From the NCBI GenBank assembly GCA_964568735.1, contig CAZMRF010000014.1, positions 1-64,000 of the forward strand: 64,000 bases of DNA, written 5' to 3'. The stretch's first letter is position 1, and each line of letters begins with the position of its first letter. Below are positions 28,327 through 36,701 of this stretch, piece after piece. A model generated the notes under the pieces. That model was not told where the DNA came from and ran no database searches. It saw nothing but the letters and a program-made list of their open reading frames with translations. The translations under genes were made by a program, and so were the position numbers. The stretch is from CAZMRF01 sp964568735 (lineage in GTDB: Bacteria; Acidobacteriota; Polarisedimenticolia; JACPZX01).

Positions 28327-28369
28327 GGGCTGCTGTGGGCAGTTAGGGAGTATAGTGGGCCAAATGGGT
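28326..28369 (+). promoter_or_regulatory. mraZ: MraZ-binding repeats
   Basis: TGGGC at 28326, 28336 and 28356 and TGGGT at 28365, with a weaker AGGGA at 28345. The spacing is nine to eleven bases, i.e. one helical turn. MraZ is known to bind direct TGGGN repeats with 5-base spacers and repress its own operon; the position just after the -10 fits this. Confidence 0.85.
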
Positions 28370-28410
28370 CAGGGTGAGGCCATCAACACGCTCCAGGTGG
28401 ACCCGAATCG

Positions 28411-28860
28411 GTGTTCAGAGGCAGCGCCAACGCACGTGTCGATGAAAAGGGTCGCATCAAGATCCCTGCCCAGTTCCGCCAGCCCATCGAAAGCCAGTTC
28501 GGAACCGAATTCTATATCACGAGCATCGACGGCAAGTACGCGCGTCTCTATCCGCTCCCTGCGTGGGTCGAGGTCGAGAAGTGGCTTCTCGATCAGCCCG
28601 AGTTCGATCCGGACGTGATGCATTTCCAGGAAGCGCTGACCTACTGGGGATCCATGTCCACAATGGACAAGCAGGGGCGGATCCTCATCCAGTCGGATCT
28701 CCGGCGCGCTGCCGGGATCGTGGATGAGGTGAAGGTCCTCGGCAGGACGAAATACCTCGACGTCTGGAACTTGAAGGCCCTCGACGAGCGGATCAACTCG
28801 TACGAGATGAACGACGCGAAGCTCAAGGCGTTCTCGGATCGTGTACGAAGGGAGTCGTAG
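28411..28860 (+). CDS. mraZ: Transcriptional regulator MraZ
   Basis: A DNA-binding repressor of the division and cell-wall operon. The 149-residue protein has two AbrB-like halves: FRGSANARVDEKGRIKIP (about 2-19) and GSMSTMDKQGRILIQSDLR (about 79-97), each with the DxxGR signature. The start is GTG 28411 with CAGGTGG upstream. It heads the 18 kb cluster and probably binds the repeats in its own leader. Confidence 0.96.
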   Translation: MFRGSANARVDEKGRIKIPAQFRQPIESQFGTEFYITSIDGKYARLYPLPAWVEVEKWLLDQPEFDPDVMHFQEALTYWGSMSTMDKQGRILIQSDLRRAAGIVDEVKVLGRTKYLDVWNLKALDERINSYEMNDAKLKAFSDRVRRES

Positions 28861-28878
28861 CAACCTGCGAGGTATGGG

Positions 28879-30048
28879 TTGTCTCAAACAGGTTTACTCG
28901 CCCGGAGCCTCCGTCGGGATTCCCTCCTCCGGCAAAACGCCGGGTCGTTCCATTCCCTCCTCTTCCCTACCCTTCCAGAATCCTTCCCATCGGGCCCGCA
29001 AAGGCGCCCTAGCCCTGACACCGACCGCCGCACCCGACCATCGCGGCACCTCCTCACGGAGGATGGTTCCCGCCACAGAAGAATCCCGACGGAGGCCGGT
29101 CCCCCCACGGGGACAGGTGATCACGAGCCATCACATGCTCCCGTTCTGCTTGGCAGGACGATCGAGCTCCTGCAACCAGAACGGGGCGGGCTCTTCGTAG
29201 ATGCCACGGTGGGCCTCGGCGGTCACGCCGAGGCCCTCCTGGGCTCCTCCCCGCAAACAAAGCTCCTCGGCCTGGACCGGGACGCTGAGTCCCTCGAGAA
29301 GGCCGCGCAGCGTCTTGCGCCCTTCGGAGACAGGGTCGAGCTGCTCCAGGAGGACTACCGGAATCTATCGGCCGTTCTCGAGAAAAGAGGCCGTCCCGAG
29401 GTCGCGGGCATTCTCGCGGACCTCGGCATCTCTTCCTATCAGCTCCTCACGGCGGAGCGAGGCTTCTCGTTGCGGCTCGACGGGCCGCTGGACATGAGGA
29501 TGGACCGCAGCCGCGGCTCCACGGCGGCCGACATCGTCGCCCGCACGCCGGAGGAGGAGCTGGCGCGGATCATCTTCGAATACGGTGAGGAGCGGCTTTC
29601 GAGGCGGATCGCGCGGGGGATCGTCTATGCCCGGCAGAAGGCCCCGATCCGCACGACCGACGAGCTGGCGAGGACCGTCGCCCGGTCTGCAGGCGGGCGG
29701 AGAGGCCGGATCCATCCGGCCACGCGCGTCTTCCAGGCGCTCAGGATCGCGGTCAACGACGAGCTCGCGGGGCTGCCGGGATTCCTCACCGCGGCCGTCG
29801 AAGCTCTTGCGGTCGGGGGGAGGCTCGCCGTGATCACGTTCCACTCCCTCGAGGACAGGTCCGTGAAGCAGACGCTGCGCTCGTTTGCGAACCGATGCTC
29901 CTGTTCCAAGGGCCTCCCCCTCTGCGAGTGTGGAACGCCGAACCTTATCAGGATCTTGACGCGCTCCGTGGTGAGGCCGGATGCGGAAGAGATCCGCTCG
30001 AACCCCCGGAGCCGCAGCGCAAAGCTGCGCGCGGCCGAGCGGCTCTGA
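28879..30048 (+). CDS. rsmH: 16S rRNA (cytosine-1402-N4) methyltransferase
   Basis: A SAM-dependent methyltransferase acting on 16S rRNA C1402. The family body begins at SHAPVLLGRTIELL (about residue 85), with the SAM loop FVDATVGLGGHAEALL, LADLGISSYQL and VITFHSLEDRSVK. The protein is 389 residues because about 80 extra Ser/Arg/Pro-rich residues precede the body. The only in-frame start is TTG 28879, 18 bases after mraZ and 6 bases after a GAGGT, so the extension is probably translated; otherwise a base is wrong in the sequence or a non-standard start is used. Confidence 0.92.
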   Translation: MSQTGLLARSLRRDSLLRQNAGSFHSLLFPTLPESFPSGPQRRPSPDTDRRTRPSRHLLTEDGSRHRRIPTEAGPPTGTGDHEPSHAPVLLGRTIELLQPERGGLFVDATVGLGGHAEALLGSSPQTKLLGLDRDAESLEKAAQRLAPFGDRVELLQEDYRNLSAVLEKRGRPEVAGILADLGISSYQLLTAERGFSLRLDGPLDMRMDRSRGSTAADIVARTPEEELARIIFEYGEERLSRRIARGIVYARQKAPIRTTDELARTVARSAGGRRGRIHPATRVFQALRIAVNDELAGLPGFLTAAVEALAVGGRLAVITFHSLEDRSVKQTLRSFANRCSCSKGLPLCECGTPNLIRILTRSVVRPDAEEIRSNPRSRSAKLRAAERL

Positions 30049-30058
30049 GGGCCCGGGC

Positions 30059-30514
30059 GTGATCCAGACCGTGCCACAAGTCCGGAACCGCCACCTCGTC
30101 CGGGAGATCGATCGGGGACGCGTGCGCGAGCTCGTCGTGGTCGTCGGGCTCGCGAGCCTCCTCCTCGTCCCGCTGCTGCTCTACGTCTGGAACCACATGG
30201 AGTGGATCCGCGTGGGCTTCGAGCTCGAGCGCCTCGAGAAGGAGAGGCTTTCCCAGGCGGAGCTCGGCGAGCGCCTTCGCGTCGAGAAGGCGTCCCTGGC
30301 CTCGCTCCCGCGCGTCGAATCGCAGGCGAGAAGAAGACTTGGGCTCGCTCCCGCCGCCCCCGTCCTGCGGCTCGTGGAAGAGCCCGAGAAAGCCGCGCCA
30401 TCCCCTGAGCCGCCGCGGCCGGTGCCGCCGGGCCGCACCGGACTCCAGCCTGCTGCCGGCCCACCCCATGGCGGCGGCGGCCGGGCCGCCGGTCACGGCA
30501 CGCTCCTCAAGTGA
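30059..30514 (+). CDS. ftsL: Cell division protein FtsL-like
   Basis: A small bitopic division protein that bridges FtsQ/B to FtsI/W. The 151-residue protein has a cytoplasmic N-terminus, one membrane helix (LVVVVGLASLLLVPLLLYVW, about 32-51), a heptad-rich coiled coil (LERLEKERLSQAELGERLRV) and a Pro/Gly-rich periplasmic tail. Sequence in this family is poorly conserved; the assignment rests on architecture and on its place between rsmH and ftsI. The start is GTG 30059; its stop overlaps ftsI by four bases. Confidence 0.85.
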   Translation: MIQTVPQVRNRHLVREIDRGRVRELVVVVGLASLLLVPLLLYVWNHMEWIRVGFELERLEKERLSQAELGERLRVEKASLASLPRVESQARRRLGLAPAAPVLRLVEEPEKAAPSPEPPRPVPPGRTGLQPAAGPPHGGGGRAAGHGTLLK

Positions 30515-32619
30515 CATCCCTCCGCGTCCCCTCCCCGGGCGGCATCTCGCAGGGGCGCGTCTGGATGGCCGGCGGTGTCTTCCTGCTCTGGGGACTCGCC
30601 GTGATCCTGACGCTCCACCGGCTGCAGATCGTGCGTGTGGACGACATGCGCGCGCAGGCTCGAAGGCAGCAGGAGTGCGTCGTCTCCGTCGAGCCGAGGC
30701 GTGGGAAGATCCTGGACCGGATGGGCCGGCCCCTGGCGGTCTCGACAGAGGCCTACACGCTCTACGCCTTTTCAGCGCAGGTGCGGCAGCAGCCCGGAGC
30801 CCTCACGACCATCGCCCGTGCGACCGGGATCCCGGCATCCAAGCTCTCGAAGAAGCTCTCACGCGACGGCTTCATCCTGCTGGCCCGGCGCCTGGCACCC
30901 GACGCGGCCGACACGATACGGCGCGCGAAGATCGGGGGAGTCGAGCTGGTCACCGAGGCCCGGCGCTTCTACCCGCGCGGAAGCCTCGCCGCCCATGCGC
31001 TGGGCTTCGTGGTTCCCGACAACGACAGGTTCCGCGAAGGGCTCGAGCAGCGCTACGACCCGGAGATCCGCGGCGCCCCCGGCGCCTGGCTGGCCCTCCG
31101 CGACGCCACGGGCAGTCAAATCCGGATGGAGGAGCGACAGGCTCCCGCGCCGGGCAACGATCTCGTCACCTCCCTCGACGAGGTCATCCAGCACCTCGCC
31201 GAGCGGGAGCTCGCCGAGGCCGTCCGAGTGACGGGAGCGAAGGCCGGGACCGTGGTCGTGCTCCACACCCCCACCGGGGAGGTCCTCGCGCTGGCCAACT
31301 ACCCCACCTTCAACCCGAACCAGTATGGGCGGGCGGAGCCCGCCGCCCGACGGAATCGGGCGGTCGTGGACTACTACGAGCCCGGCTCGACGTTTAAGAT
31401 GGTCACAGCCGCCGCAGCCATCGAGGAAGGCCTGGTGCGCTCCAGCGAGGCGATCGATTGCGGCAACGGGATGGTCCGCGTTGCGGGCGTCCCCATCCGG
31501 GACCACAAGCCCTTCGGAATCCTCTCGTTCCGCGAGGCCATCGAGGAGTCGAGCAACGGCTGCGCCGTCAAGGTGGGCCTCCGCCTCGCGCCCTCCGTCT
31601 TCCACGACTACATCACGAGGTTCGGCTTCGGCGCGCCCACGGGGATCGATCTTCCCGGGGAGACGCGCGGCCGGCTCCGCCCGGTCAAGCAATGGTCGGG
31701 CACGTCGCAGGCCTACCTCTCCTTCGGGCAGGAGATCGGCGTCAGCGCGATGCAGCTCACGGCCGCCTTCTCCGCCATCGCCAACAGGGGCATCTACGTC
31801 GCGCCAAGGATCGTCAAGAGGATCCTCGATCCAGGGGGGCGCAGAGTCAGCCTGCCCGAGAGCCCGCCTCCGCGCCGCGTGATCAGCGCCGCAACGGCCG
31901 ACATCCTCGTCGACTTGATGGAATCCACGGTCTACGAGGGGACGGGAAAGGCGGCCTCCGTGCCGGGCTACAGGGTGGCAGGCAAGACGGGGACCGCTCA
32001 GAAGTACATCAAGGGCGGATACTCCCTCTCCGAGCACGTGTCATCTTTCTGCGGATTCGTCCCGGCGCGCAGCCCCGTCCTGACCATCCACGTCATCCTC
32101 GATGATCCGAAGGGCGTGCACTTCCACGGCGGGGACGTGGCCGCGCCCGTCTTCGCGAAGATCGCGGCCCCGGCGCTGGACTACCTCTCCGTGCCGCGGG
32201 AGCCGGAGTGGACCCCCCTGAAGCGTGACGTCCTTCTCGCCTCGACCGGCTCGCCGGCGGGCCAGGGGGCCTCCGGCCCCGCGCGGGGGACAGGCCGCGC
32301 CTCCTCGAAGGGGAAGGAGCGGGGCAGGCCGCCGGGCGAGATCATCGAGAGCGTCGTGCCGAAGCCCTTCTCGATCGAGCCGCCCACGGAGGACGATCTG
32401 CCGGGCGGAGAAGGCAGGGCCGCCACCATCGTCGTCCCCGATCTCACGGGAGCGCCCCTGAGGGACGCCGTCGTGGGGCTCGCCCGGATGGGACTTCGCA
32501 GCGGCGTCGAAGGAGAAGGATTCGTGGTGGGGCAGGTGCCCCTCCCCGGAACGGAGCTGGAGCCGGGCGGCACGGTGTCGCTCGTGCTCGCACGGAGAGT
32601 TCGACGGGAGATCGAATAG
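30511..32619 (+). CDS. ftsI: Septal peptidoglycan transpeptidase FtsI (PBP3-like) with PASTA domain
   Basis: A division-specific class B penicillin-binding protein. The 702-residue protein has an N-terminal membrane helix (about 18-40), the PBP dimer domain, and a transpeptidase with the active Ser in STFK (about 293), SSN (about 347-349) and KTGT (about 492). After a Ser/Arg/Pro-rich linker (about 575-640) comes one PASTA domain, VVPDLTGAPLRDAVVGLARM and onward to the end. E. coli FtsI lacks PASTA; Gram-positive and several other phyla have it. GTG 30511 overlaps the ftsL stop. Confidence 0.95.
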   Translation: MTSLRVPSPGGISQGRVWMAGGVFLLWGLAVILTLHRLQIVRVDDMRAQARRQQECVVSVEPRRGKILDRMGRPLAVSTEAYTLYAFSAQVRQQPGALTTIARATGIPASKLSKKLSRDGFILLARRLAPDAADTIRRAKIGGVELVTEARRFYPRGSLAAHALGFVVPDNDRFREGLEQRYDPEIRGAPGAWLALRDATGSQIRMEERQAPAPGNDLVTSLDEVIQHLAERELAEAVRVTGAKAGTVVVLHTPTGEVLALANYPTFNPNQYGRAEPAARRNRAVVDYYEPGSTFKMVTAAAAIEEGLVRSSEAIDCGNGMVRVAGVPIRDHKPFGILSFREAIEESSNGCAVKVGLRLAPSVFHDYITRFGFGAPTGIDLPGETRGRLRPVKQWSGTSQAYLSFGQEIGVSAMQLTAAFSAIANRGIYVAPRIVKRILDPGGRRVSLPESPPPRRVISAATADILVDLMESTVYEGTGKAASVPGYRVAGKTGTAQKYIKGGYSLSEHVSSFCGFVPARSPVLTIHVILDDPKGVHFHGGDVAAPVFAKIAAPALDYLSVPREPEWTPLKRDVLLASTGSPAGQGASGPARGTGRASSKGKERGRPPGEIIESVVPKPFSIEPPTEDDLPGGEGRAATIVVPDLTGAPLRDAVVGLARMGLRSGVEGEGFVVGQVPLPGTELEPGGTVSLVLARRVRREIE

Positions 32620-32680
32620 AGAGTCAGGGCCTTGTCCGGGCTGTGTCCCGGCTCGCGGAGCGAGGCGCCGCGCTTCCGCC

Positions 32681-34219
32681 ATGAGAACCGACGAGATGCT
32701 CGAGGACATTCAGATTCAGAGGCAGTCGCTCCCCGCGGGGCTCGAGGTGCGCGGAGTGACCTGCGACTCCCGCGCGGTGCGGCCCGGAGATCTCTTCGTG
32801 GCCGTGCGCGGCGAGCGGCAGGACGGCCTGAGGTACCTCGCGGAGGCGATCCGCGCGGGGGCCGCTGCCGTCGCCGTGGGAGCGGGGCGGTTCGACGAGG
32901 CGCAGGGCCTCATCTCCGGTCTGGGAGAAGGAGGCACGCGGGTCGGCCTCCTCGAGCTGGCCGACGAGCGCGAGGGGCTGGCGCTCCTGGGGCGCAACGT
33001 CCAGGGGCGCCCCGATCTCGAAATGAAGATCACGGGGATCACGGGGACGAACGGGAAGACGACGACCTCCTGGATCCTCGCGGCCATCTTCGAGGCGGCC
33101 GGGATCCCCTGCGGCGTCATGGGCACGGTGGAGCGCCGCTTCGGCCCGGAGGCCGAGCCCGCTTCGCGGACCACGCCCGAGGGCCCCGAGATTCACGCCT
33201 GGCTGCGGCGGATCCGGAGCGCCGGCGCCGGAGCCTGCGCGATGGAGGTCTCCTCGCACGCGCTGGATCTCAAGCGCGTGGCGGGCCTGCGCTTCAGCGC
33301 GGCGGTCTTCACGAACCTCACTCGGGATCACCTCGACTACCACCACGACATGGAGAGCTACTTCGCAGCGAAGAAGAGCCTCTTCACGGGACTCGCGCCC
33401 GAGGCCCAGGCCGTCATCAACGGCGATGATCCCTGGGGGCGGAGGCTCGCCGCGGAGAGCGGCGGGCGCGTCGTGCTCTATGGCGAGGAGCCCGGAGCGG
33501 GCTTCCAGATGATCGGCCAGCGGACGGGAGCCGGAGGCACTACGCTGCGGATCGCCGAGGGAGGCGAGGAGACCGAGATCCGATCGTCGCTCCTGGGCCG
33601 CCCCAATGCCTGGAATCTCCTGGCGGCCGCCGCCACGGCGCGCGCGCAGGGGCTCCCCTGGGAGGCCATCCGCGACGGCGCGGCTCGCGTTCCGAACGTT
33701 CCCGGGCGGCTGCAGAGGATCGAGGCCGGCCAGCCCTTCACCCTCGTCGTCGACTACGCGCACACGGACGACGCGCTGCGCAATGTTCTCGAGGCGCTCC
33801 GGCCGCTGACGCGCGGGAGGCTCATCACGGTCTTCGGCTGCGGCGGCAATCGAGACCGGAGCAAGCGGCCTCTGATGGGCGCCCAGGTCGCGAAGCTGTC
33901 GGACCTCTTCTGGGTCACCTCGGACAACCCGCGAGACGAGGATCCCATGGCGATCATCGGGATGATCCTCGAAGGGATCCGGGAGATCCCCGGCGCCATG
34001 CAGGCCTGCCGGGTCGAGCCGGACCGCGCGGCCGCCATCCGCGCGGCGGTCGCCGAGGCGAGCGAGGGCGACACGGTGCTCGTCGCGGGGAAGGGTCACG
34101 AGCGAACGCAGATCCTCGGCAGGCAGACGATCCCCTTCGATGATGCCGAAGTCTCCCGCCGCGCGGTCGAGGATCTCCGCGGCCGGGAAGGAAAAGGTGA
34201 TGGTGGAGACGCTGCGTGA
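32681..34219 (+). CDS. murE: UDP-MurNAc-L-Ala-D-Glu:meso-diaminopimelate ligase
   Basis: This cytoplasmic ligase adds the third residue of the peptidoglycan stem peptide. The 512-residue protein has the ATP loop ITGTNGKTTTSW (about 120), the central domain, and the DNPR motif (SDNPRDEDP, about 414) that selects meso-diaminopimelate over lysine, so a DAP-type wall is expected. It starts at ATG 32681, 61 bases after ftsI, the largest gap within the early part of the cluster. The 3' end overlaps murF by 20 bases. Confidence 0.96.
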   Translation: MRTDEMLEDIQIQRQSLPAGLEVRGVTCDSRAVRPGDLFVAVRGERQDGLRYLAEAIRAGAAAVAVGAGRFDEAQGLISGLGEGGTRVGLLELADEREGLALLGRNVQGRPDLEMKITGITGTNGKTTTSWILAAIFEAAGIPCGVMGTVERRFGPEAEPASRTTPEGPEIHAWLRRIRSAGAGACAMEVSSHALDLKRVAGLRFSAAVFTNLTRDHLDYHHDMESYFAAKKSLFTGLAPEAQAVINGDDPWGRRLAAESGGRVVLYGEEPGAGFQMIGQRTGAGGTTLRIAEGGEETEIRSSLLGRPNAWNLLAAAATARAQGLPWEAIRDGAARVPNVPGRLQRIEAGQPFTLVVDYAHTDDALRNVLEALRPLTRGRLITVFGCGGNRDRSKRPLMGAQVAKLSDLFWVTSDNPRDEDPMAIIGMILEGIREIPGAMQACRVEPDRAAAIRAAVAEASEGDTVLVAGKGHERTQILGRQTIPFDDAEVSRRAVEDLRGREGKGDGGDAA

Positions 34220-35612
34220 GATCGCCGAGGCCGCCGGAGGGCAGGTCATCGGCCCCGAAGGGTGCGGCGCGACGCGCCCCTCCGGCGTCTCCATCGACAG
34301 CCGGACGCTGAGTCCGGGCGACCTGTTCTTCGCGCTCGTCGGTCCGCGCCACGACGGCCACCGGTACGTCGCCCAGGCCTTCGACAGCGGAGCGGCCGCG
34401 GTGGTCGTGTCGAATGCCGGCGTCGTACCGGAGGGCAGGGCCGCGGTGGTGGTCGCAGACACGCTGCGCGGGCTCCAGGAGGCGGCCGCTGCGCGGCGGC
34501 GGCGGATCGGCGCGCGCGTGATCGGTATCACGGGCTCCGCGGGCAAGACGACGACGAAGGAGATGGCGAAGCAGGTGCTGTCGGGGTCGTTCAACGTCAT
34601 GGCGTCGAGGGGGAACCTGAACAACTTGTTCGGGCTGCCTCTCACGCTCTTCGATCTCGAGGAGGGGGACCAGGTCGCGGTCCTCGAGATGGGGATCAGC
34701 ACGCACGGGGAGATGCGGCAGCTCGCCGCCATCGCCGATCCCGACGTGGGAATCCTCACGAACCTCCACGGCGCCCACCTGGAGTTCTTCGGGGATCTCG
34801 ACGACTACGCGAACGCGAAAAAGGTGCTCTTCGACTCGATGCGCCCCAACACGACCGGCATCTTCAACGGCGACGACGAGCGGAGCCGGCGGATCGCCTC
34901 CGGATTCCACGGCTACGCCGCCACCTTCGGCATGGACACCTCCGTGGATTTCACGGCGAGCGGCTACCGCGGGCTCGGCCTCGACGGCTGCTCCTTCACC
35001 TTCACCCACTCGGGGCGCTCGCACCCCGTGAAGCTCCGCTTCGCGGGGGCGCACCACGCGATGAACGCCATGGCCGCCCTGGCCTGCGGCTTCCTGATGG
35101 GCTGCGAGACCGGCGGGATGATCCGCGAGCTGGAGGCGCTCGAGCCGCTCGCGATGCGCGGGCGGGTGCTTCGGCTCAAGGAAGGCGTGCGCCTCCTGGA
35201 CGACTCCTACAACGCGAACCCCGGAGGCATGCGGGCCGCCCTGGCCGTCCTCTCGCAGACGGATCCGGGTGCGGGGCGGCGCATCGCCGTGATCGGCGAC
35301 ATGCTCGAGCTTGGCGCCGCCGCGGAGGATCTCCACCGGGAGATCGGCCGCCTCCTCCCCCTCAGCGGCATCGACAGCGTCCTCGCCGTCGGGCAGCTCT
35401 CCCGCATCCTGGCCCGCGAGGCCTCCACGGCCGGCTTCACCGCCGTCACGGCGCTCGACACGGCGGAGGAGGCGGCCGATCGCCTCGCTGAGATGATCCG
35501 CCCCGGCGACGTGATCCTCGTGAAGGCCTCGCGCAGCATCGGCCTCGACAGGGTCGTGGAGGCGCTGCGGGAGCGGCTGGGCGAGAACGCCGAAGAGCGG
35601 AAGGAGGCCTGA
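34200..35612 (+). CDS. murF: UDP-MurNAc-tripeptide:D-Ala-D-Ala ligase
   Basis: This ligase adds D-Ala-D-Ala to the UDP-MurNAc tripeptide. The 470-residue protein has GITGSAGKTTTKEMAKQVL (about 110-128), NLNNLFGLPLTLF, LLDDSYNANPGGM and AVIGDMLELG. I start at ATG 34200 because GGAAGGAAAAGG precedes it; the frame is open 20 codons upstream, inside murE. The stop shares one base with the mraY start. Confidence 0.96.
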   Translation: MVETLREIAEAAGGQVIGPEGCGATRPSGVSIDSRTLSPGDLFFALVGPRHDGHRYVAQAFDSGAAAVVVSNAGVVPEGRAAVVVADTLRGLQEAAAARRRRIGARVIGITGSAGKTTTKEMAKQVLSGSFNVMASRGNLNNLFGLPLTLFDLEEGDQVAVLEMGISTHGEMRQLAAIADPDVGILTNLHGAHLEFFGDLDDYANAKKVLFDSMRPNTTGIFNGDDERSRRIASGFHGYAATFGMDTSVDFTASGYRGLGLDGCSFTFTHSGRSHPVKLRFAGAHHAMNAMAALACGFLMGCETGGMIRELEALEPLAMRGRVLRLKEGVRLLDDSYNANPGGMRAALAVLSQTDPGAGRRIAVIGDMLELGAAAEDLHREIGRLLPLSGIDSVLAVGQLSRILAREASTAGFTAVTALDTAEEAADRLAEMIRPGDVILVKASRSIGLDRVVEALRERLGENAEERKEA

Positions 35613-36697
35613 TGCTCTATCGCCTGCTCTACCCGCTGCACGAGTGGATCTCGGTCTTCAACGTCTTCCGCTACATCACCTTCCGCGCGGCGATGGCGGC
35701 CCTCACCGCCATGGTCATCTCGTTCGGCTTGGGCGGCTTCATGATCCGAAAGCTGCGCGAGCTGCAATGGGGGCAGTCGATCCGGGAGGAGGGCCCGAAG
35801 ACGCACCAGGCGAAGGCCGGCACCCCCACCATGGGCGGGATCCTGATCATCACCGCCGTCGCCCTCCCCACGCTCCTGTGGGCCGATCTCAGGAACATCT
35901 ACATCTGGATCGCGCTCTACGCCCTCCTCGCCTTCGGCCTCATCGGCTTCATGGACGACTACCTGAAGATCGCGAGGAAGCGGAACCTCGGCCTGACGGC
36001 GAAGCAGAAGTTCCTCATGCAGGCGGCCGTGGCGCTCTCCATCGGCGTGGCCACCGTCATCCTGGCCGACCAGGGGCTCTTCAACACCAGGCTCTCCTTT
36101 CCCTTCTTCAAGGCGCTCAACCCGGACCTCGGCTGGCTCTACGCGGGCCTGGTCCTCCTCGTCGTCGTGGGCTCGTCGAACGCGGTGAACCTCACGGACG
36201 GCCTCGACGGGCTCGCGATCGGGTCGGTCCTGATCGCCTCGGGGACCTTCGTGATCCTGACCTACGTGGCGGGCCACGCGGTGGTCGCCGAGTACCTCGG
36301 GATCGCGAACGTGAAGGGATCGGGCGAGCTGACGGTCTTCTGCGCCTCCCTCGTGGGCGCCTCGCTGGGCTTCCTCTGGTACAACTGCAACCCGGCGCAG
36401 ATCTTCATGGGGGACGTGGGCTCGATGGCGCTCGGCGGCGCCATCGGAACCGTGGCCGTGCTCATCAAGCAGGAGCTCCTCCTCGTCCTCGTGGGCGGCC
36501 TCTTCGTCATCGAGGCGCTCTCCGTCATCCTCCAGGTGGCCTCCTTCAAGATGACGGGGCGCAGGATCTTCCGCATGGCGCCGATCCACCATCACTTCGA
36601 GCAGGCGGGATGGGCCGAGCCCAGGGTTGTGATCCGCTTCTGGATCCTGGCCATCATCTTCTCTCTCCTGAGCCTCTCGACGCTGAAGCTGAGGTGA
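35612..36697 (+). CDS. mraY: Phospho-MurNAc-pentapeptide transferase
   Basis: A ten-helix membrane enzyme that moves phospho-MurNAc-pentapeptide onto undecaprenyl phosphate, forming lipid I. The 361-residue protein has the catalytic FMDDYLKIARKRNLGL, NLTDGLDGLA, GDVGSMALGG and the C-terminal HHHFEQAGW loop. ATG 35612 overlaps the murF stop (TGATG). Confidence 0.98.
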   Translation: MLYRLLYPLHEWISVFNVFRYITFRAAMAALTAMVISFGLGGFMIRKLRELQWGQSIREEGPKTHQAKAGTPTMGGILIITAVALPTLLWADLRNIYIWIALYALLAFGLIGFMDDYLKIARKRNLGLTAKQKFLMQAAVALSIGVATVILADQGLFNTRLSFPFFKALNPDLGWLYAGLVLLVVVGSSNAVNLTDGLDGLAIGSVLIASGTFVILTYVAGHAVVAEYLGIANVKGSGELTVFCASLVGASLGFLWYNCNPAQIFMGDVGSMALGGAIGTVAVLIKQELLLVLVGGLFVIEALSVILQVASFKMTGRRIFRMAPIHHHFEQAGWAEPRVVIRFWILAIIFSLLSLSTLKLR

Positions 36698-36701
36698 CGG
36701 C

